From Sphingomonadaceae bacterium (lineage in GTDB: Bacteria; Pseudomonadota; Alphaproteobacteria; Sphingomonadales; Sphingomonadaceae), in NCBI GenBank assembly GCA_027533105.1, contig JAPZTW010000002.1, positions 1 through 64,000 on the forward strand: a DNA stretch of 64,000 bases, written 5' to 3'. A model generated the notes under the pieces. That model did no database searches. It was not told where the DNA came from and worked only from the letters and a program-made list of their open reading frames with translations. Positions 29,948 through 39,068 of this stretch are shown piece after piece. Both the position numbers and the translations under genes were made by a program. The first letter of the stretch is position 1. Each line of letters begins with the position of its first letter.

Positions 29948-31735
29948 ATGGCTTCCGCCCCCTCCTCCATCCTTGGCATTGACCGCTCGATCTCCGGCCG
30001 GGCCTGGCGCTGGCGCGGCGGCAACATGGACCTGTCGGGCAATGCGGCCTCACTCGATCACGATCTGGTGACCCAGCTGCTGCTGGCCCGCGGCGTGCCG
30101 CATGAAGACGTTGAGCGGCACCGCAATCCCTCGCTGCGCGCCTTCCTGCCCGATCCATCGGCCTTTCGCGACATGGACCAGGCCGCCGAACGGCTGGCCC
30201 AGGCCGTGCTGACGGGCGAGACGCTGACCGTCTATGGCGATTATGACGTCGATGGCGCGACCAGCGCCGCCCTGCTGATCCGCCTGCTGCGGATGCTGGG
30301 GCACGAGGCGCGCTATTACATCCCGGACCGCCTGCTCGAAGGTTATGGCCCATCGGGCGAGGCGCTGGTGCGGCTGGGCGCCGAAGGCTCCAGCCTGATC
30401 GTAACGGTCGATTGCGGGGCCATGGCGTTCGATGCCCTGGCCAAGGCCCATGCCGCCGGGATCGACGTGATCGTGGTCGATCACCACAAGTGCGCAGCCG
30501 AGCTGCCGCTGGCGACCGCGCTGGTCAATCCCAACCGGCTGGACGAGGATGACCTGGCCGCCGCGCATGGCCACCTCGCCGCAGTGGGCGTGGCCTTCCT
30601 GCTGGCCGTTGCCACGGTGCGCGTGCTGCGCCAGCGCGGCTTCTTTGCAGCGCGGCCCGAACCGGACCTGTTTTCACTACTCGATCTGGTGGCGCTGGGG
30701 ACGGTGGCCGATGTCGCGGCACTGCATGGCCTCAACCGGGCATTGGTGGCCCAGGGGCTGAAGGTCATGGCCCGGCGCGAGAACATCGGCATGGCCGCGC
30801 TGATCGACGCCAGCCGGCTGACCCGCGCGCCCACTTGCAGCGACCTGGGCTTTGCCCTCGGCCCGCGCATCAACGCCGGTGGCCGGGTGGGTGAGGCGAC
30901 ACTGGGCGTGCGCCTGCTGACCACCGAGGATCCGGACGAGGCCCGCGCGATTGCCGCCCAGCTTTCCGCCCTCAACGAGGAACGCCGCGCGATCGAGGCG
31001 GCGGTGCAGGAAGCGGCCGAGGCCCAGCTGGAGGCCCAGCACAACCGCGCCGTTGTGGTGCTGGCCGGGGCCGGATGGCACCCCGGCGTGATCGGGATCG
31101 TTGCGGGCCGGATCAAGGAAAAGGCCGGCCGCCCCGCGCTGGTGATCGCGCTCGATGCCGACGAGGCGGGCCATGGCAAGGGCTCGGGCCGCTCGATCGC
31201 GGGCGTTGACCTGGGCGCTGCGATCATCGCCGCGCGCGAGGCGGGCCTGCTGGTGGCCGGGGGCGGTCATGCCATGGCTTGCGGCCTGACCATTACGCCG
31301 GACAGGCTCTCGGCCCTCGCCGAATTTCTCGATGCCCGGCTCGGTTCGGCCGTTACCGCGGCCCAGGCCGGGCAGTCGCTGGCGCTCGACCTCGCGGTGG
31401 CACCGGGCGGGCTGGTGCCGCCGCTGGTCGAAACGCTGGAAAGCGCCGGGCCCTATGGCATGGGCTGGCCGGGTCCGCGGCTGGCCGTGGGGCCGGTCCG
31501 GCTGGTCAAGGCCGACCTGGTGGGCCGCGATCACGTGCGACTGATCGTGCGCGGCGACGATGGCGCCAGCTTCAAGGCGGTGGCCTTTCGCGCGGCGGAA
31601 ACCGACCTTGGCCAGGCCTTGCTGCACCGGGCGCAGGGCCGCAAGCTGTGGCTGGCCGGGCGGGCGAAGATCGATGACTGGGGCAGCCGCCCTGCGGCCG
31701 AGCTGCACATTGAGGACGCTGCCTGGGTCGATTGA
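29948..31735 (+). CDS. recJ: Single-stranded-DNA-specific exonuclease RecJ
   Basis: A 595-residue 5'-3' exonuclease acting on single-stranded DNA in recombination and mismatch/base repair. DHH-superfamily motifs are GDYDVDGATSAAL near residue 98, TVDCGAMAF and VDHHKCAAELP, then the DHHA1 part with GAGWHPGVIGIVAGRIKEK and KGSGRSIAGVDLG plus GGHAMACGLTI. The C-terminal OB-like domain ends in AELHIEDAAWVD. Length is usual for the family. Start ATG 29948 gives MASAPSSILGIDRSISGRAW. Confidence 0.95.
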   Translation: MASAPSSILGIDRSISGRAWRWRGGNMDLSGNAASLDHDLVTQLLLARGVPHEDVERHRNPSLRAFLPDPSAFRDMDQAAERLAQAVLTGETLTVYGDYDVDGATSAALLIRLLRMLGHEARYYIPDRLLEGYGPSGEALVRLGAEGSSLIVTVDCGAMAFDALAKAHAAGIDVIVVDHHKCAAELPLATALVNPNRLDEDDLAAAHGHLAAVGVAFLLAVATVRVLRQRGFFAARPEPDLFSLLDLVALGTVADVAALHGLNRALVAQGLKVMARRENIGMAALIDASRLTRAPTCSDLGFALGPRINAGGRVGEATLGVRLLTTEDPDEARAIAAQLSALNEERRAIEAAVQEAAEAQLEAQHNRAVVVLAGAGWHPGVIGIVAGRIKEKAGRPALVIALDADEAGHGKGSGRSIAGVDLGAAIIAAREAGLLVAGGGHAMACGLTITPDRLSALAEFLDARLGSAVTAAQAGQSLALDLAVAPGGLVPPLVETLESAGPYGMGWPGPRLAVGPVRLVKADLVGRDHVRLIVRGDDGASFKAVAFRAAETDLGQALLHRAQGRKLWLAGRAKIDDWGSRPAAELHIEDAAWVD

Positions 31736-31815
31736 AACTTTCTTGCTGAATCGGGCTTGACCCCCTTGGCGCGCTTGCCTAAAGGCCCGCCTGCCCAACG
31801 GCGCAATGCCCGGAC

Positions 31816-31891
31816 GGCCCCTTCGTCTAGCGGTCTAGGACGCGGCCCTTTCACGGCTGAAACACGGGTTCGAGTCCCGTAGGGGTCACCA
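31816..31891 (+). tRNA. tRNA-Glu (anticodon TTC)
   Basis: A 76-nt cloverleaf with encoded CCA. Acceptor GGCCCCT pairs with AGGGGTC (one G-T wobble), anticodon stem CGGCC...GGCTG encloses the loop CTTTCAC with TTC, and the T-arm is ACGGG-TTCGAGT-CCCGT. It reads glutamate codons. It lies between recJ and phoR without sign of integration. Confidence 0.95.
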
Positions 31892-31954
31892 CCACTTCCG
31901 GCGCATTTGCCCACTGGCACGCCTTGCCCAGAGAGACTAACCACCTCACCTGAA

Positions 31955-33151
31955 ATGATCGGCAAGCGCACCTTCCCCATCGCTGGTTTCGTACTGGCCG
32001 CGCTGACCGCGATCGGCTTGCTCGTGGCCGGCATGAACCTGTGGCTGGTGGGCGCCGTGCTGCTGCTGTGGGGCGGCTCGCTGTGGCTGACCCTGCCCGA
32101 ACCCGAAGTGTCCGAGGCGCGCGTCGACCGCGCCGAAGTGACCCGCGACGCGGTGCGCGAGGCCATCGAATCGCTTGGCCAGCCGCTGCTGGTGCTGGAA
32201 GGCAACCGGATCGTCATGGCCAATGCCGCCGCGCGCCAATCGCTGGGCGCGCACGTCCAGGGTCAGGACGCGCGGATCGGCCTGCGCCACCCGGATGCCA
32301 TGCGGCTGCTCGAAATGGCCGATGGCGAAAGCGTAACCATCAGCGGCTTCACCGGCCCGCGCAGCCTGTGGCAACTGACCCGGCGCCGGATCGATCGCCA
32401 GCGCTGGATCATCGAACTGGCCGACCGCACGATCGAGGCCGACGTCAGCCGCGCCCACACCGATTTCGTCGCCAATGCCAGCCATGAACTGCGCACGCCG
32501 CTGGCAGCGATCATCGGCTATGTCGAAACGCTGGAAGATGGCGGTCCGGCGGTTGATGCCGAGGCCAGCAAGCGCTTCCTGGGGATCGTGCTGCGCGAGG
32601 CGCGGCGGATGCTGTCGCTGGTCGAGGACTTGATGTCGCTCAGCCATGCCGAGGCGGAAAAGCACGACCGGCCGACCGAACCGCTGGACCTGGGCAAACT
32701 GGCCGCGCGCGTGGTCGGCGAAGTGGCTACCCTGCGCGGCAAGGAACGGGTCCAGCTGACCGCCGCGGCCGAAGGGGCCCTGGTTGCGGGCGATTCGACC
32801 CAGCTTGAGCAGCTGCTGCGCAACCTGATCGACAATGCCCTGAAATATGGCGGCGACGAATCGCCGGTCGATGTTTCGGTGGCCCTGACCGACGCCGGCC
32901 GGGCCGTGCTGCGCGTGGCTGACAAGGGGCCAGGTATCGCGCCGGAGCACCTGCCGCACCTCACCCGGCGGTTCTATCGCACCGATCCCGGCCGCAGCCG
33001 CGCCTCGGGCGGAACGGGCCTGGGCCTTGCCATTGTGAAGCATATTGTCGAGCGCCATCGCGGCCAGCTCGACATTGCCAGCACCCTGGGTGAAGGAACC
33101 TGTGTATCGGTGTCGTTCCCGCCTCGCGCAGCCGCGCCGACTTTGTCATAA
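31955..33151 (+). CDS. phoR: Phosphate-regulon sensor histidine kinase PhoR
   Basis: A 398-residue membrane kinase. Two hydrophobic segments at residues 8-47 form the membrane anchor, a PAS-like region follows (LGQPLLVLEGNRIVMANAAA), then HisKA with the phospho-accepting His177 in NASHELRTPLAAI, and HATPase (NLIDNALKYGG, VADKGPGIAPEH, GGTGLGLAIVKHI). In low phosphate it phosphorylates PhoB. It is the first gene of phoR-pstSCAB-phoU-phoB. ATG 31955 fits the family start. Confidence 0.93.
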   Translation: MIGKRTFPIAGFVLAALTAIGLLVAGMNLWLVGAVLLLWGGSLWLTLPEPEVSEARVDRAEVTRDAVREAIESLGQPLLVLEGNRIVMANAAARQSLGAHVQGQDARIGLRHPDAMRLLEMADGESVTISGFTGPRSLWQLTRRRIDRQRWIIELADRTIEADVSRAHTDFVANASHELRTPLAAIIGYVETLEDGGPAVDAEASKRFLGIVLREARRMLSLVEDLMSLSHAEAEKHDRPTEPLDLGKLAARVVGEVATLRGKERVQLTAAAEGALVAGDSTQLEQLLRNLIDNALKYGGDESPVDVSVALTDAGRAVLRVADKGPGIAPEHLPHLTRRFYRTDPGRSRASGGTGLGLAIVKHIVERHRGQLDIASTLGEGTCVSVSFPPRAAAPTLS

Positions 33152-33165
33152 ACCTGTCATGAAAC
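33143..33165 (+). promoter_or_regulatory. PHO box upstream of pstS
   Basis: Two 11-bp direct repeats, TTGTCATAAAC (33143-33153) and CTGTCATGAAA (33154-33164), match the PhoB-binding PHO box (CTGTCAT repeats spaced 11 bp). The first repeat contains the phoR stop codon. It lies about 50 bp upstream of pstS and should activate pstSCAB-phoU-phoB during phosphate limitation. Confidence 0.85.
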
Positions 33166-33208
33166 TGGGCCAGAGCGCTATCGATCCCGCCATTTGGAGG
33201 CCGATTGC

Positions 33209-34243
33209 ATGACCAAGACCAAGCTTCTTATCGCCGTTGCCGCGACCACCCTCATTGCGGCCTGCGGCGGCCAGTCGAATTCGCGCGACCAGATCCGCGC
33301 CGTCGGCTCGTCCACAGTCTATCCGTTTGCCAAGGCGGTGTCGGATTCGCTCGCCAAGTCGAACACCGAATTCAAGTCGCCGATCATCGAATCGACCGGG
33401 ACCGGCGCCGGCATGAAGCTGTTCTGCGCCGGCGTGGGCGTGCAGCACCCGGACATCGTCAATGCCTCGCGCCGCATCAAGAAGTCGGAGTTCGAGGACT
33501 GCCAGAAGAACGGCGTGAAGGACATCATCGAGATCCAGGTCGGGCTTGACGGGATTGCCTTTGGCGAAGCCAAGAACGGCCCCTCGATCCCGCTGACCCA
33601 GGCCGATGTCTACAAGGCGCTGGCCGCCAATCCGTTCGGCAAGCCCAACACCGCCAAGACCTGGGCCGATGTGAACCCCGCCCTGCCGGCGATTCCGATC
33701 CTGGTCTATGGTCCGCCCTCGACCTCGGGCACGCGTGACGCGCTCAAGGAGCTGGTCCTGATGAAGGGTTGCGACACCGACCCGGCGATGAAGGCGCTGA
33801 AGGACAGCAACAAGGAAGAGCACGAGAAGATCTGCACCGAAGTGCGCAACGATGGCGCCTATGTCGATGCGGGTGAGAACGACAACCTGATCGTCCAGAA
33901 GCTGGAAGCCAATCCCAAGGCCCTGGGCGTGTTCGGCTTCTCCTACCTTGAAGAGAACATGGACAAGCTGAAGGGCTCGCCGATGAACGGCGTCGACCCG
34001 ACCTATGCCACGATCTCGGATTTCAGCTATCCGGGTGCGCGCCCGCTTTACATCTACGTCAAGGCGGCCCACGTCAGCGCGATCAAGGGGCTCAAGGAAT
34101 ATCTCGCCGAATGGGCCAAGAACTGGAGCAAGGGCGGTCTGCTCGCGCGCCAGGGCATGGTCGTCTCGCCGGATGACGTCCAGGCCAAGAACGCCAAGGT
34201 GGTTACCGACCTTACCGTCATGACCGCCGACGGCCTGAAGTAA
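33209..34243 (+). CDS. pstS: Phosphate-binding protein PstS
   Basis: A 344-residue periplasmic lipoprotein: signal MTKTKLLIAVAATTLIAACG with lipobox IAAC. Phosphate-binding family segments are AVGSSTVYPFAKAV near residue 35, GTGAGMKLFC and the GPPSTSGTRDALKEL loop. It captures phosphate for PstCAB. The ATG at 33209 has GGAGG 9 nt upstream. It follows phoR after a PHO box. Confidence 0.93.
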   Translation: MTKTKLLIAVAATTLIAACGGQSNSRDQIRAVGSSTVYPFAKAVSDSLAKSNTEFKSPIIESTGTGAGMKLFCAGVGVQHPDIVNASRRIKKSEFEDCQKNGVKDIIEIQVGLDGIAFGEAKNGPSIPLTQADVYKALAANPFGKPNTAKTWADVNPALPAIPILVYGPPSTSGTRDALKELVLMKGCDTDPAMKALKDSNKEEHEKICTEVRNDGAYVDAGENDNLIVQKLEANPKALGVFGFSYLEENMDKLKGSPMNGVDPTYATISDFSYPGARPLYIYVKAAHVSAIKGLKEYLAEWAKNWSKGGLLARQGMVVSPDDVQAKNAKVVTDLTVMTADGLK

Positions 34244-34276
34244 GCCTGACAGAACAGCCAAGGAAACACACGAACG

Positions 34277-35671
34277 ATGTCGCCAGCCATACCTCTGCTG
34301 CTTGCCCTCGGGCTTGGGCTGATTGCATGGCTGGCGGCGCGTTCGCGTGCCTGGGCGTTCAAGCGCGCGGCTCCTGCGGGGACCCGCGCCCCGCTGCATT
34401 CGCTGCCCAATTATCATGGCTGGTACGTGGCGCTGTGGACCGTGGTCCCGGCGATCCTGTTTGCCGTGGTCTGGAATGCGGTCAGTCCCGGGCTGATCCT
34501 GGCCCAGGTCACCTCGCACCCCGCCGCCGGTAGCCTGCCGGCCTTCGGGATCGAGCGCGAAACAATCCTGTCCGAAGCCTTTGCCGTGGCTCGCGGCAGT
34601 GCGGCGGGCGCGTTCAACCCCGCTGCCAATGCCCTGGTCGAGCCGGTCCGCGCCGCGATCGGGCTCTTTGGCACGATCGGCATCGTCGTGACCCTGCTGC
34701 TCGGCTTTGCCGGCGGGGCCTATTCCTTCCTCAAGCTGCGCCCCGATTTCACCGCCCGCACCCGGGTGGAACGCGCGGTCATGATCGGCCTGCTGGTCGC
34801 CTCGCTGGTCGCGATCCTGACCACCTTCGGCATCGTTGCCTCGCTGCTGTTTGAAACGATCCGCTTCTTCGGTTTCGTGACCCCGGCCGAATTCCTGTTC
34901 GGCACCCATTGGGGGCCGGATCCGATGGCCGCGCCGGGCGCCAACCTGGGCGAGGATTACGGCGCGATCCCGCTGTTCTGGGGCACGATCTTCATCGGTG
35001 CGATCATCGCCATGATCGTGGCCATCCCGCTCGGGCTGATGAGCGCGATCTACCTGACCCAATATGCCTCGGCCAATGTCCGCAAGTGGATGAAGCCCCT
35101 GCTCGAGATTCTCGCCGGGGTGCCCACCGTGGTCTATGGCTATTTCGCGGCGCTCACCGTCGCGCCGCTGGTCCGCGATGCCGCGCAGGCCGCCGGGATT
35201 GCCAGCGCTTCCAGCGAAAGCGCCATGGCGGCCGGCCTGGTCATGGGCATCATGATCATCCCCTTCGTCTCCTCGATGGCGGATGACAGCATTGCCGCCG
35301 TGCCGCAGGCCATGCGCGATGGCAGTCTGGCGCTGGGCGCAACCACGTCCGAAACGATCAAGCGCGTGCTGATCCCGGCCGCACTGCCCGGCATCGTCGC
35401 CGGCGTCATGCTGGCGGTCAGCCGCGCGATCGGGGAAACGATGATCGTGGTGATGGCCGCCGGGGCTACCGCCCGGCTTACCGCCAACCCGTTCGAATCG
35501 ATGACCACGGTCACGTTCCAGATCGTCGCCATGCTGACCGGTGAAGGCAGCTTCGACCATCCGGCCACGCTGTCGGCCTTTGCCCTGGGCTTCGTGCTGT
35601 TCTGCGTGACCCTCGCCCTCAATTTCATCGCCCTGCGCGTCGTCAAGCGGTTCCGGGAAGCTTATGAGTAA
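34277..35671 (+). CDS. pstC: Phosphate ABC transporter permease PstC
   Basis: A 464-residue inner-membrane permease, longer than E. coli PstC because of an N-terminal extension with extra membrane segments (residues 1-60) and a periplasmic loop. The C-terminal ABC permease core has the EAA-type loop (DGSLALGATTSETIKRVLIP) and SRAIGETMIVVMAAGA. It pairs with PstA to form the phosphate channel. Its last 8 bp overlap the pstA start. Confidence 0.92.
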   Translation: MSPAIPLLLALGLGLIAWLAARSRAWAFKRAAPAGTRAPLHSLPNYHGWYVALWTVVPAILFAVVWNAVSPGLILAQVTSHPAAGSLPAFGIERETILSEAFAVARGSAAGAFNPAANALVEPVRAAIGLFGTIGIVVTLLLGFAGGAYSFLKLRPDFTARTRVERAVMIGLLVASLVAILTTFGIVASLLFETIRFFGFVTPAEFLFGTHWGPDPMAAPGANLGEDYGAIPLFWGTIFIGAIIAMIVAIPLGLMSAIYLTQYASANVRKWMKPLLEILAGVPTVVYGYFAALTVAPLVRDAAQAAGIASASSESAMAAGLVMGIMIIPFVSSMADDSIAAVPQAMRDGSLALGATTSETIKRVLIPAALPGIVAGVMLAVSRAIGETMIVVMAAGATARLTANPFESMTTVTFQIVAMLTGEGSFDHPATLSAFALGFVLFCVTLALNFIALRVVKRFREAYE

Positions 35672-36893
35672 CGTCTCGTCCGAACGCCTGAAGGCCCGTT
35701 ATGCCGCCGAGCGCCGGTTCCGCGCGCTGGGCCTTGTTGCCGTGGTCTTTTCCGCGCTGGTGCTGGCTTTCCTGCTGTTCACCATGACCGCCAACGCCAT
35801 CGGCGGGTTCAAGCGCGCCGAGCTGCGCTTCACGGTTGACCTGGCCGCCAGCGGGATCACGGTCGATCCGGCCAGTCTGGCCGATAACGATGCCTTGAAC
35901 CGGCTCGAAACGGCGGGCCTGCCCGATGTGGTCACCATGGCCGCCACCAAGGCCCTGGGTGCCGAAGCCGCGGCCGAGCTCGATCCGCAGGCCTGGCGCG
36001 AGCTGGGTCGCACGATTGCCGCCGATCCGGCGCTGCTGCAGGGCTCGGTCGAAGCCGCACTGCCGGCCAGCGACGATCTGGCGGCCGCGCTGCGCGGCGA
36101 TGGCGCCAACGAAGGGCTCAAGACCCTGGCCGACAAGCTTGCCGCCGATGGCAATCTGGAACGCGCCTGGGATCCCGGCTTCCTCAGCCGCGCCGATGCC
36201 ACCGGCCCCCAGGCAGTGGGCATCTGGGGGGCGCTCAAGGGCTCGATGCTGACCATGCTGGTTACGCTGCTGCTGGCTTTCCCGGTGGGCGTGCTGGCGG
36301 CGGTCTATCTTGAGGAATATGCTCCCAAGAACCGCTGGACCGATGTGATCGAGGTGTCGATCAACAACCTGGCGGCCGTTCCTTCGATCATCTTCGGCCT
36401 GCTCGGACTGGCGGTGTTCCTCTGGATCTTCCCCAATTACCGCTCGGCCCCGCTGATCGGGGGGATGACCCTGGCGCTGATGACCATGCCGGTGATCGTC
36501 ATTTCCGGGCGCAACGCGATCAAGTCGGTCCCGCCCTCGATCCGCGACGCGGCGCTGGCCGTGGGTGCCAGCCGGGTGCAGACCGTGTTCCACCACGTCC
36601 TGCCGCTGGCCCTGCCCGGCATCCTTACCGGCACGATCATCGGCATGGCCCGCGCGCTGGGTGAAACCGCACCGCTGCTGATGATCGGGATGCGCGCCTT
36701 CGTCGCCAGCCCGCCGGAAGGCTTCACTTCGCCCGCCTCGGTCCTGCCGGTGCAGATCTTCCTGTGGTCGGATGAAATCGACCGCGGCTTTGTCGAGCGC
36801 ACCTCGGCTGCGATCATCGTCCTGCTGTTGTTCCTCCTGGTGATGAATGGCCTCGCCATCTATCTCCGCAACCGTTTCGAGAAACGTTGGTAA
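35664..36893 (+). CDS. pstA: Phosphate ABC transporter permease PstA
   Basis: A 409-residue membrane permease with a long N-terminal domain (residues ~30-190, Ala-rich, with [19 protein letters not shown]) of the extended PstA form common in alphaproteobacteria. The core ends with the EAA loop ([20 protein letters not shown]) and [17 protein letters not shown]. Start codon overlaps the pstC stop region, so the two are translationally coupled. Confidence 0.92.
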   Translation: MSNVSSERLKARYAAERRFRALGLVAVVFSALVLAFLLFTMTANAIGGFKRAELRFTVDLAASGITVDPASLADNDALNRLETAGLPDVVTMAATKALGAEAAAELDPQAWRELGRTIAADPALLQGSVEAALPASDDLAAALRGDGANEGLKTLADKLAADGNLERAWDPGFLSRADATGPQAVGIWGALKGSMLTMLVTLLLAFPVGVLAAVYLEEYAPKNRWTDVIEVSINNLAAVPSIIFGLLGLAVFLWIFPNYRSAPLIGGMTLALMTMPVIVISGRNAIKSVPPSIRDAALAVGASRVQTVFHHVLPLALPGILTGTIIGMARALGETAPLLMIGMRAFVASPPEGFTSPASVLPVQIFLWSDEIDRGFVERTSAAIIVLLLFLLVMNGLAIYLRNRFEKRW

Positions 36894-36903
36894 CCCCATC
36901 CCC

Positions 36904-37689
36904 ATGACCACCCAGCACAACCTTGATCCCGTCGACGCGAAGATCAGCGCGCGCAACGTTTCCATCTATTATGGGGAAAAGCGCGCGATCGACGACGTCT
37001 CGATCGACATCCCGACCCAGTACGTCACGGCCTTCATCGGCCCGTCGGGCTGCGGCAAGTCCACCTTCCTGCGCGCGCTCAACCGGATGAACGACACCAT
37101 CGTCGGCGCCCGGGTGGAAGGCGACATCACGCTGGATGGTGAGGATATCTACAAGTCCGGGATGGACGTGGTGCAGCTGCGCGCCCGGGTGGGGATGGTG
37201 TTCCAGAAGCCCAACCCCTTCCCCAAGTCGATCTATGAAAACATCGCCTATGGCCCGCGCATCCACGGCCTGGCCGGCAGCAAGGCCGATCTCGACACCA
37301 TCGTCGAGAAGTCGCTGAAGCGCGCCGGCCTGTGGGACGAGGTCAAGGACCGGCTGGCCGATAGCGGTACCGCCCTGTCGGGTGGTCAGCAGCAGCGCCT
37401 GTGCATTGCCCGAGCCATTGCCGTCGATCCCGAAGTGATCCTGATGGACGAGCCGTGCTCCGCGCTCGACCCGATCGCCACGGCCCGCATCGAGGAACTG
37501 ATCGACGAGCTCAAGGGCCGCTATGCCATCGTCATCGTCACGCACTCGATGCAACAGGCGGCCCGCGTTTCGCAGCGCACCGCCTTCTTCCACCTCGGCA
37601 AGATGGTGGAATACGGCAAGACCAGCGACATCTTCACCAATCCCCGCGAAGAGCGGACCAAGGATTACATCACGGGACGTTACGGCTGA
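36904..37689 (+). CDS. pstB: Phosphate ABC transporter ATPase PstB
   Basis: A 261-residue ATPase, usual length. Walker [10 protein letters not shown] at residues 46-54, Q-loop [18 protein letters not shown], signature [17 protein letters not shown], Walker [13 protein letters not shown] and H-loop [13 protein letters not shown]. It powers phosphate import through PstCA. ATG 36904 follows pstA by 10 nt, and its TGA shares bases with the phoU ATG. Confidence 0.95.
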   Translation: MTTQHNLDPVDAKISARNVSIYYGEKRAIDDVSIDIPTQYVTAFIGPSGCGKSTFLRALNRMNDTIVGARVEGDITLDGEDIYKSGMDVVQLRARVGMVFQKPNPFPKSIYENIAYGPRIHGLAGSKADLDTIVEKSLKRAGLWDEVKDRLADSGTALSGGQQQRLCIARAIAVDPEVILMDEPCSALDPIATARIEELIDELKGRYAIVIVTHSMQQAARVSQRTAFFHLGKMVEYGKTSDIFTNPREERTKDYITGRYG

Positions 37690-38372
37690 TGGCAAGCGAA
37701 CATACAGTCAAAGCCTTTGACGAGGACATTACCCGCCTGCGTGGCCTGATCGCCGAAATGGGCGGTCTGGCCGAAGTCTCGCTGGCCGAAGCGATGGAGG
37801 CCCTGGTCAAGGGCAACAGCGAACTCGCCAACGGCGTGATCGCCCGCGACAAGCGGATCGATTCGCTTGAAGCCGAGGTCGACAAGCTGGCGATCCGCGT
37901 GATCGCGCTGCGCGCACCGATGGCCGATGACCTGCGCGAAGTGATCGCCGCGCTGAAAATCGCCGGGGTGGTCGAGCGGATCGGCGACTATGCCAAGAAC
38001 ATCGCCAAGAGCGTCGACAAGATCGATGGTCGCAAGAAGTTCGAGCCGCTGACCCTGATCCCGGCCATGGCCGAAGTGGCTGGCGGCATGGTTCACGACG
38101 TGATGACCGCCTTTGCCGCCCGCGACTCTGCGCTCGCGGCGGACATCGTGGCCCGCGACGACAAGGTCGATGCCTTCTACAACAGCATCTTCCGCAACCT
38201 CGTTTCGCACATGATCGAGAACCCCTCGTCGATCAGCAGCGCGGCCGAACTGCTGTTCGTCGCCCGCAATATCGAGCGGATCGGCGATCACGCCACCAAC
38301 GTCGCGGAAATGGTCCACTATGCCGCAACCGGGTCCTATCTGACCGATCGGGAAGACACGGCGGGAGCCTGA
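37689..38372 (+). CDS. phoU: Phosphate signalling protein PhoU
   Basis: A 227-residue all-helical protein of two PhoU repeats; each has the metal-binding E/DxxxD-type segment (RDKRIDSLEAEVDKLAIRVI and RDDKVDAFYNSIFRNLVSHM) and the VVERIGDYAKNIA / NIERIGDHATNVAE motifs. It links the Pst transporter to PhoR and keeps the regulon off when phosphate is plentiful. Start overlaps pstB (TGATG). Confidence 0.95.
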   Translation: MASEHTVKAFDEDITRLRGLIAEMGGLAEVSLAEAMEALVKGNSELANGVIARDKRIDSLEAEVDKLAIRVIALRAPMADDLREVIAALKIAGVVERIGDYAKNIAKSVDKIDGRKKFEPLTLIPAMAEVAGGMVHDVMTAFAARDSALAADIVARDDKVDAFYNSIFRNLVSHMIENPSSISSAAELLFVARNIERIGDHATNVAEMVHYAATGSYLTDREDTAGA

Positions 38373-38374
38373 CA

Positions 38375-39064
38375 ATGTCGAAACCACGCCTGCTGCTGGT
38401 CGAGGACGATCCAGCGCTGGCGGAACTGCTGGAATTCCGTTTCACCGCGGAAGGCTATGCCGTTTCCGTCACCCCCGATGGCGATGAGGCCCTGCTGCTC
38501 GCCCAGGAAGAAGCGCCGGACCTGGTCGTGCTCGACTGGATGGTCGAAGGCACTTCGGGGATCGAGGTTTGCCGCCGCCTGCGCCGCGACAAGGCCACGG
38601 CCCATGTGCCGATCATCATGCTGACCGCGCGCGGGGCCGAGGATGACAAGATCCGCGGGCTTGAAACCGGGGCCGACGATTACCTGACCAAGCCGTTCTC
38701 CCCGCGCGAGCTGCTGGCCCGCGTCAACGCGATCATGCGCCGGATCCGTCCGGCGCTGGCGGGCGAGACGATCACGGTTGGCGACCTGACGCTTGATGCC
38801 ACCGCCCACAAGGTCACCCGGCGCGGCCAGGTGATCCAGCTTGGCCCCACCGAATTCCGCCTGCTCAAGTTCTTCATGGAGCACCCGGGCCGCGTGTTCA
38901 GCCGCGGGCAATTGCTCGATGCCGTCTGGGGCACCGAAAGCGAGATCGAACTGCGCACGGTCGATGTCCATATCCGCCGCCTGCGCAAGGGGATCGAAAT
39001 CGACGGCGCGCCCGATCCGGTGCGGACCGTGCGCTCGGCGGGCTATGCGCTGGAAGCGGTTTGA
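38375..39064 (+). CDS. phoB: Phosphate-regulon response regulator PhoB
   Basis: A 229-residue OmpR-type regulator. The receiver domain has the acidic pair Asp11-Asp12, phospho-acceptor Asp54 in VVLDWMVEG and Lys in YLTKPFSPRE. The winged helix follows, with FRLLKFFMEHPGRVFSRGQL and RTVDVHIRRLRKGIE. It binds PHO boxes such as that at 33143. Three nt separate it from phoU; it closes the operon and abuts the convergent dnaE2 (4-nt gap). Confidence 0.95.
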   Translation: MSKPRLLLVEDDPALAELLEFRFTAEGYAVSVTPDGDEALLLAQEEAPDLVVLDWMVEGTSGIEVCRRLRRDKATAHVPIIMLTARGAEDDKIRGLETGADDYLTKPFSPRELLARVNAIMRRIRPALAGETITVGDLTLDATAHKVTRRGQVIQLGPTEFRLLKFFMEHPGRVFSRGQLLDAVWGTESEIELRTVDVHIRRLRKGIEIDGAPDPVRTVRSAGYALEAV

Positions 39065-39068
39065 GCCG

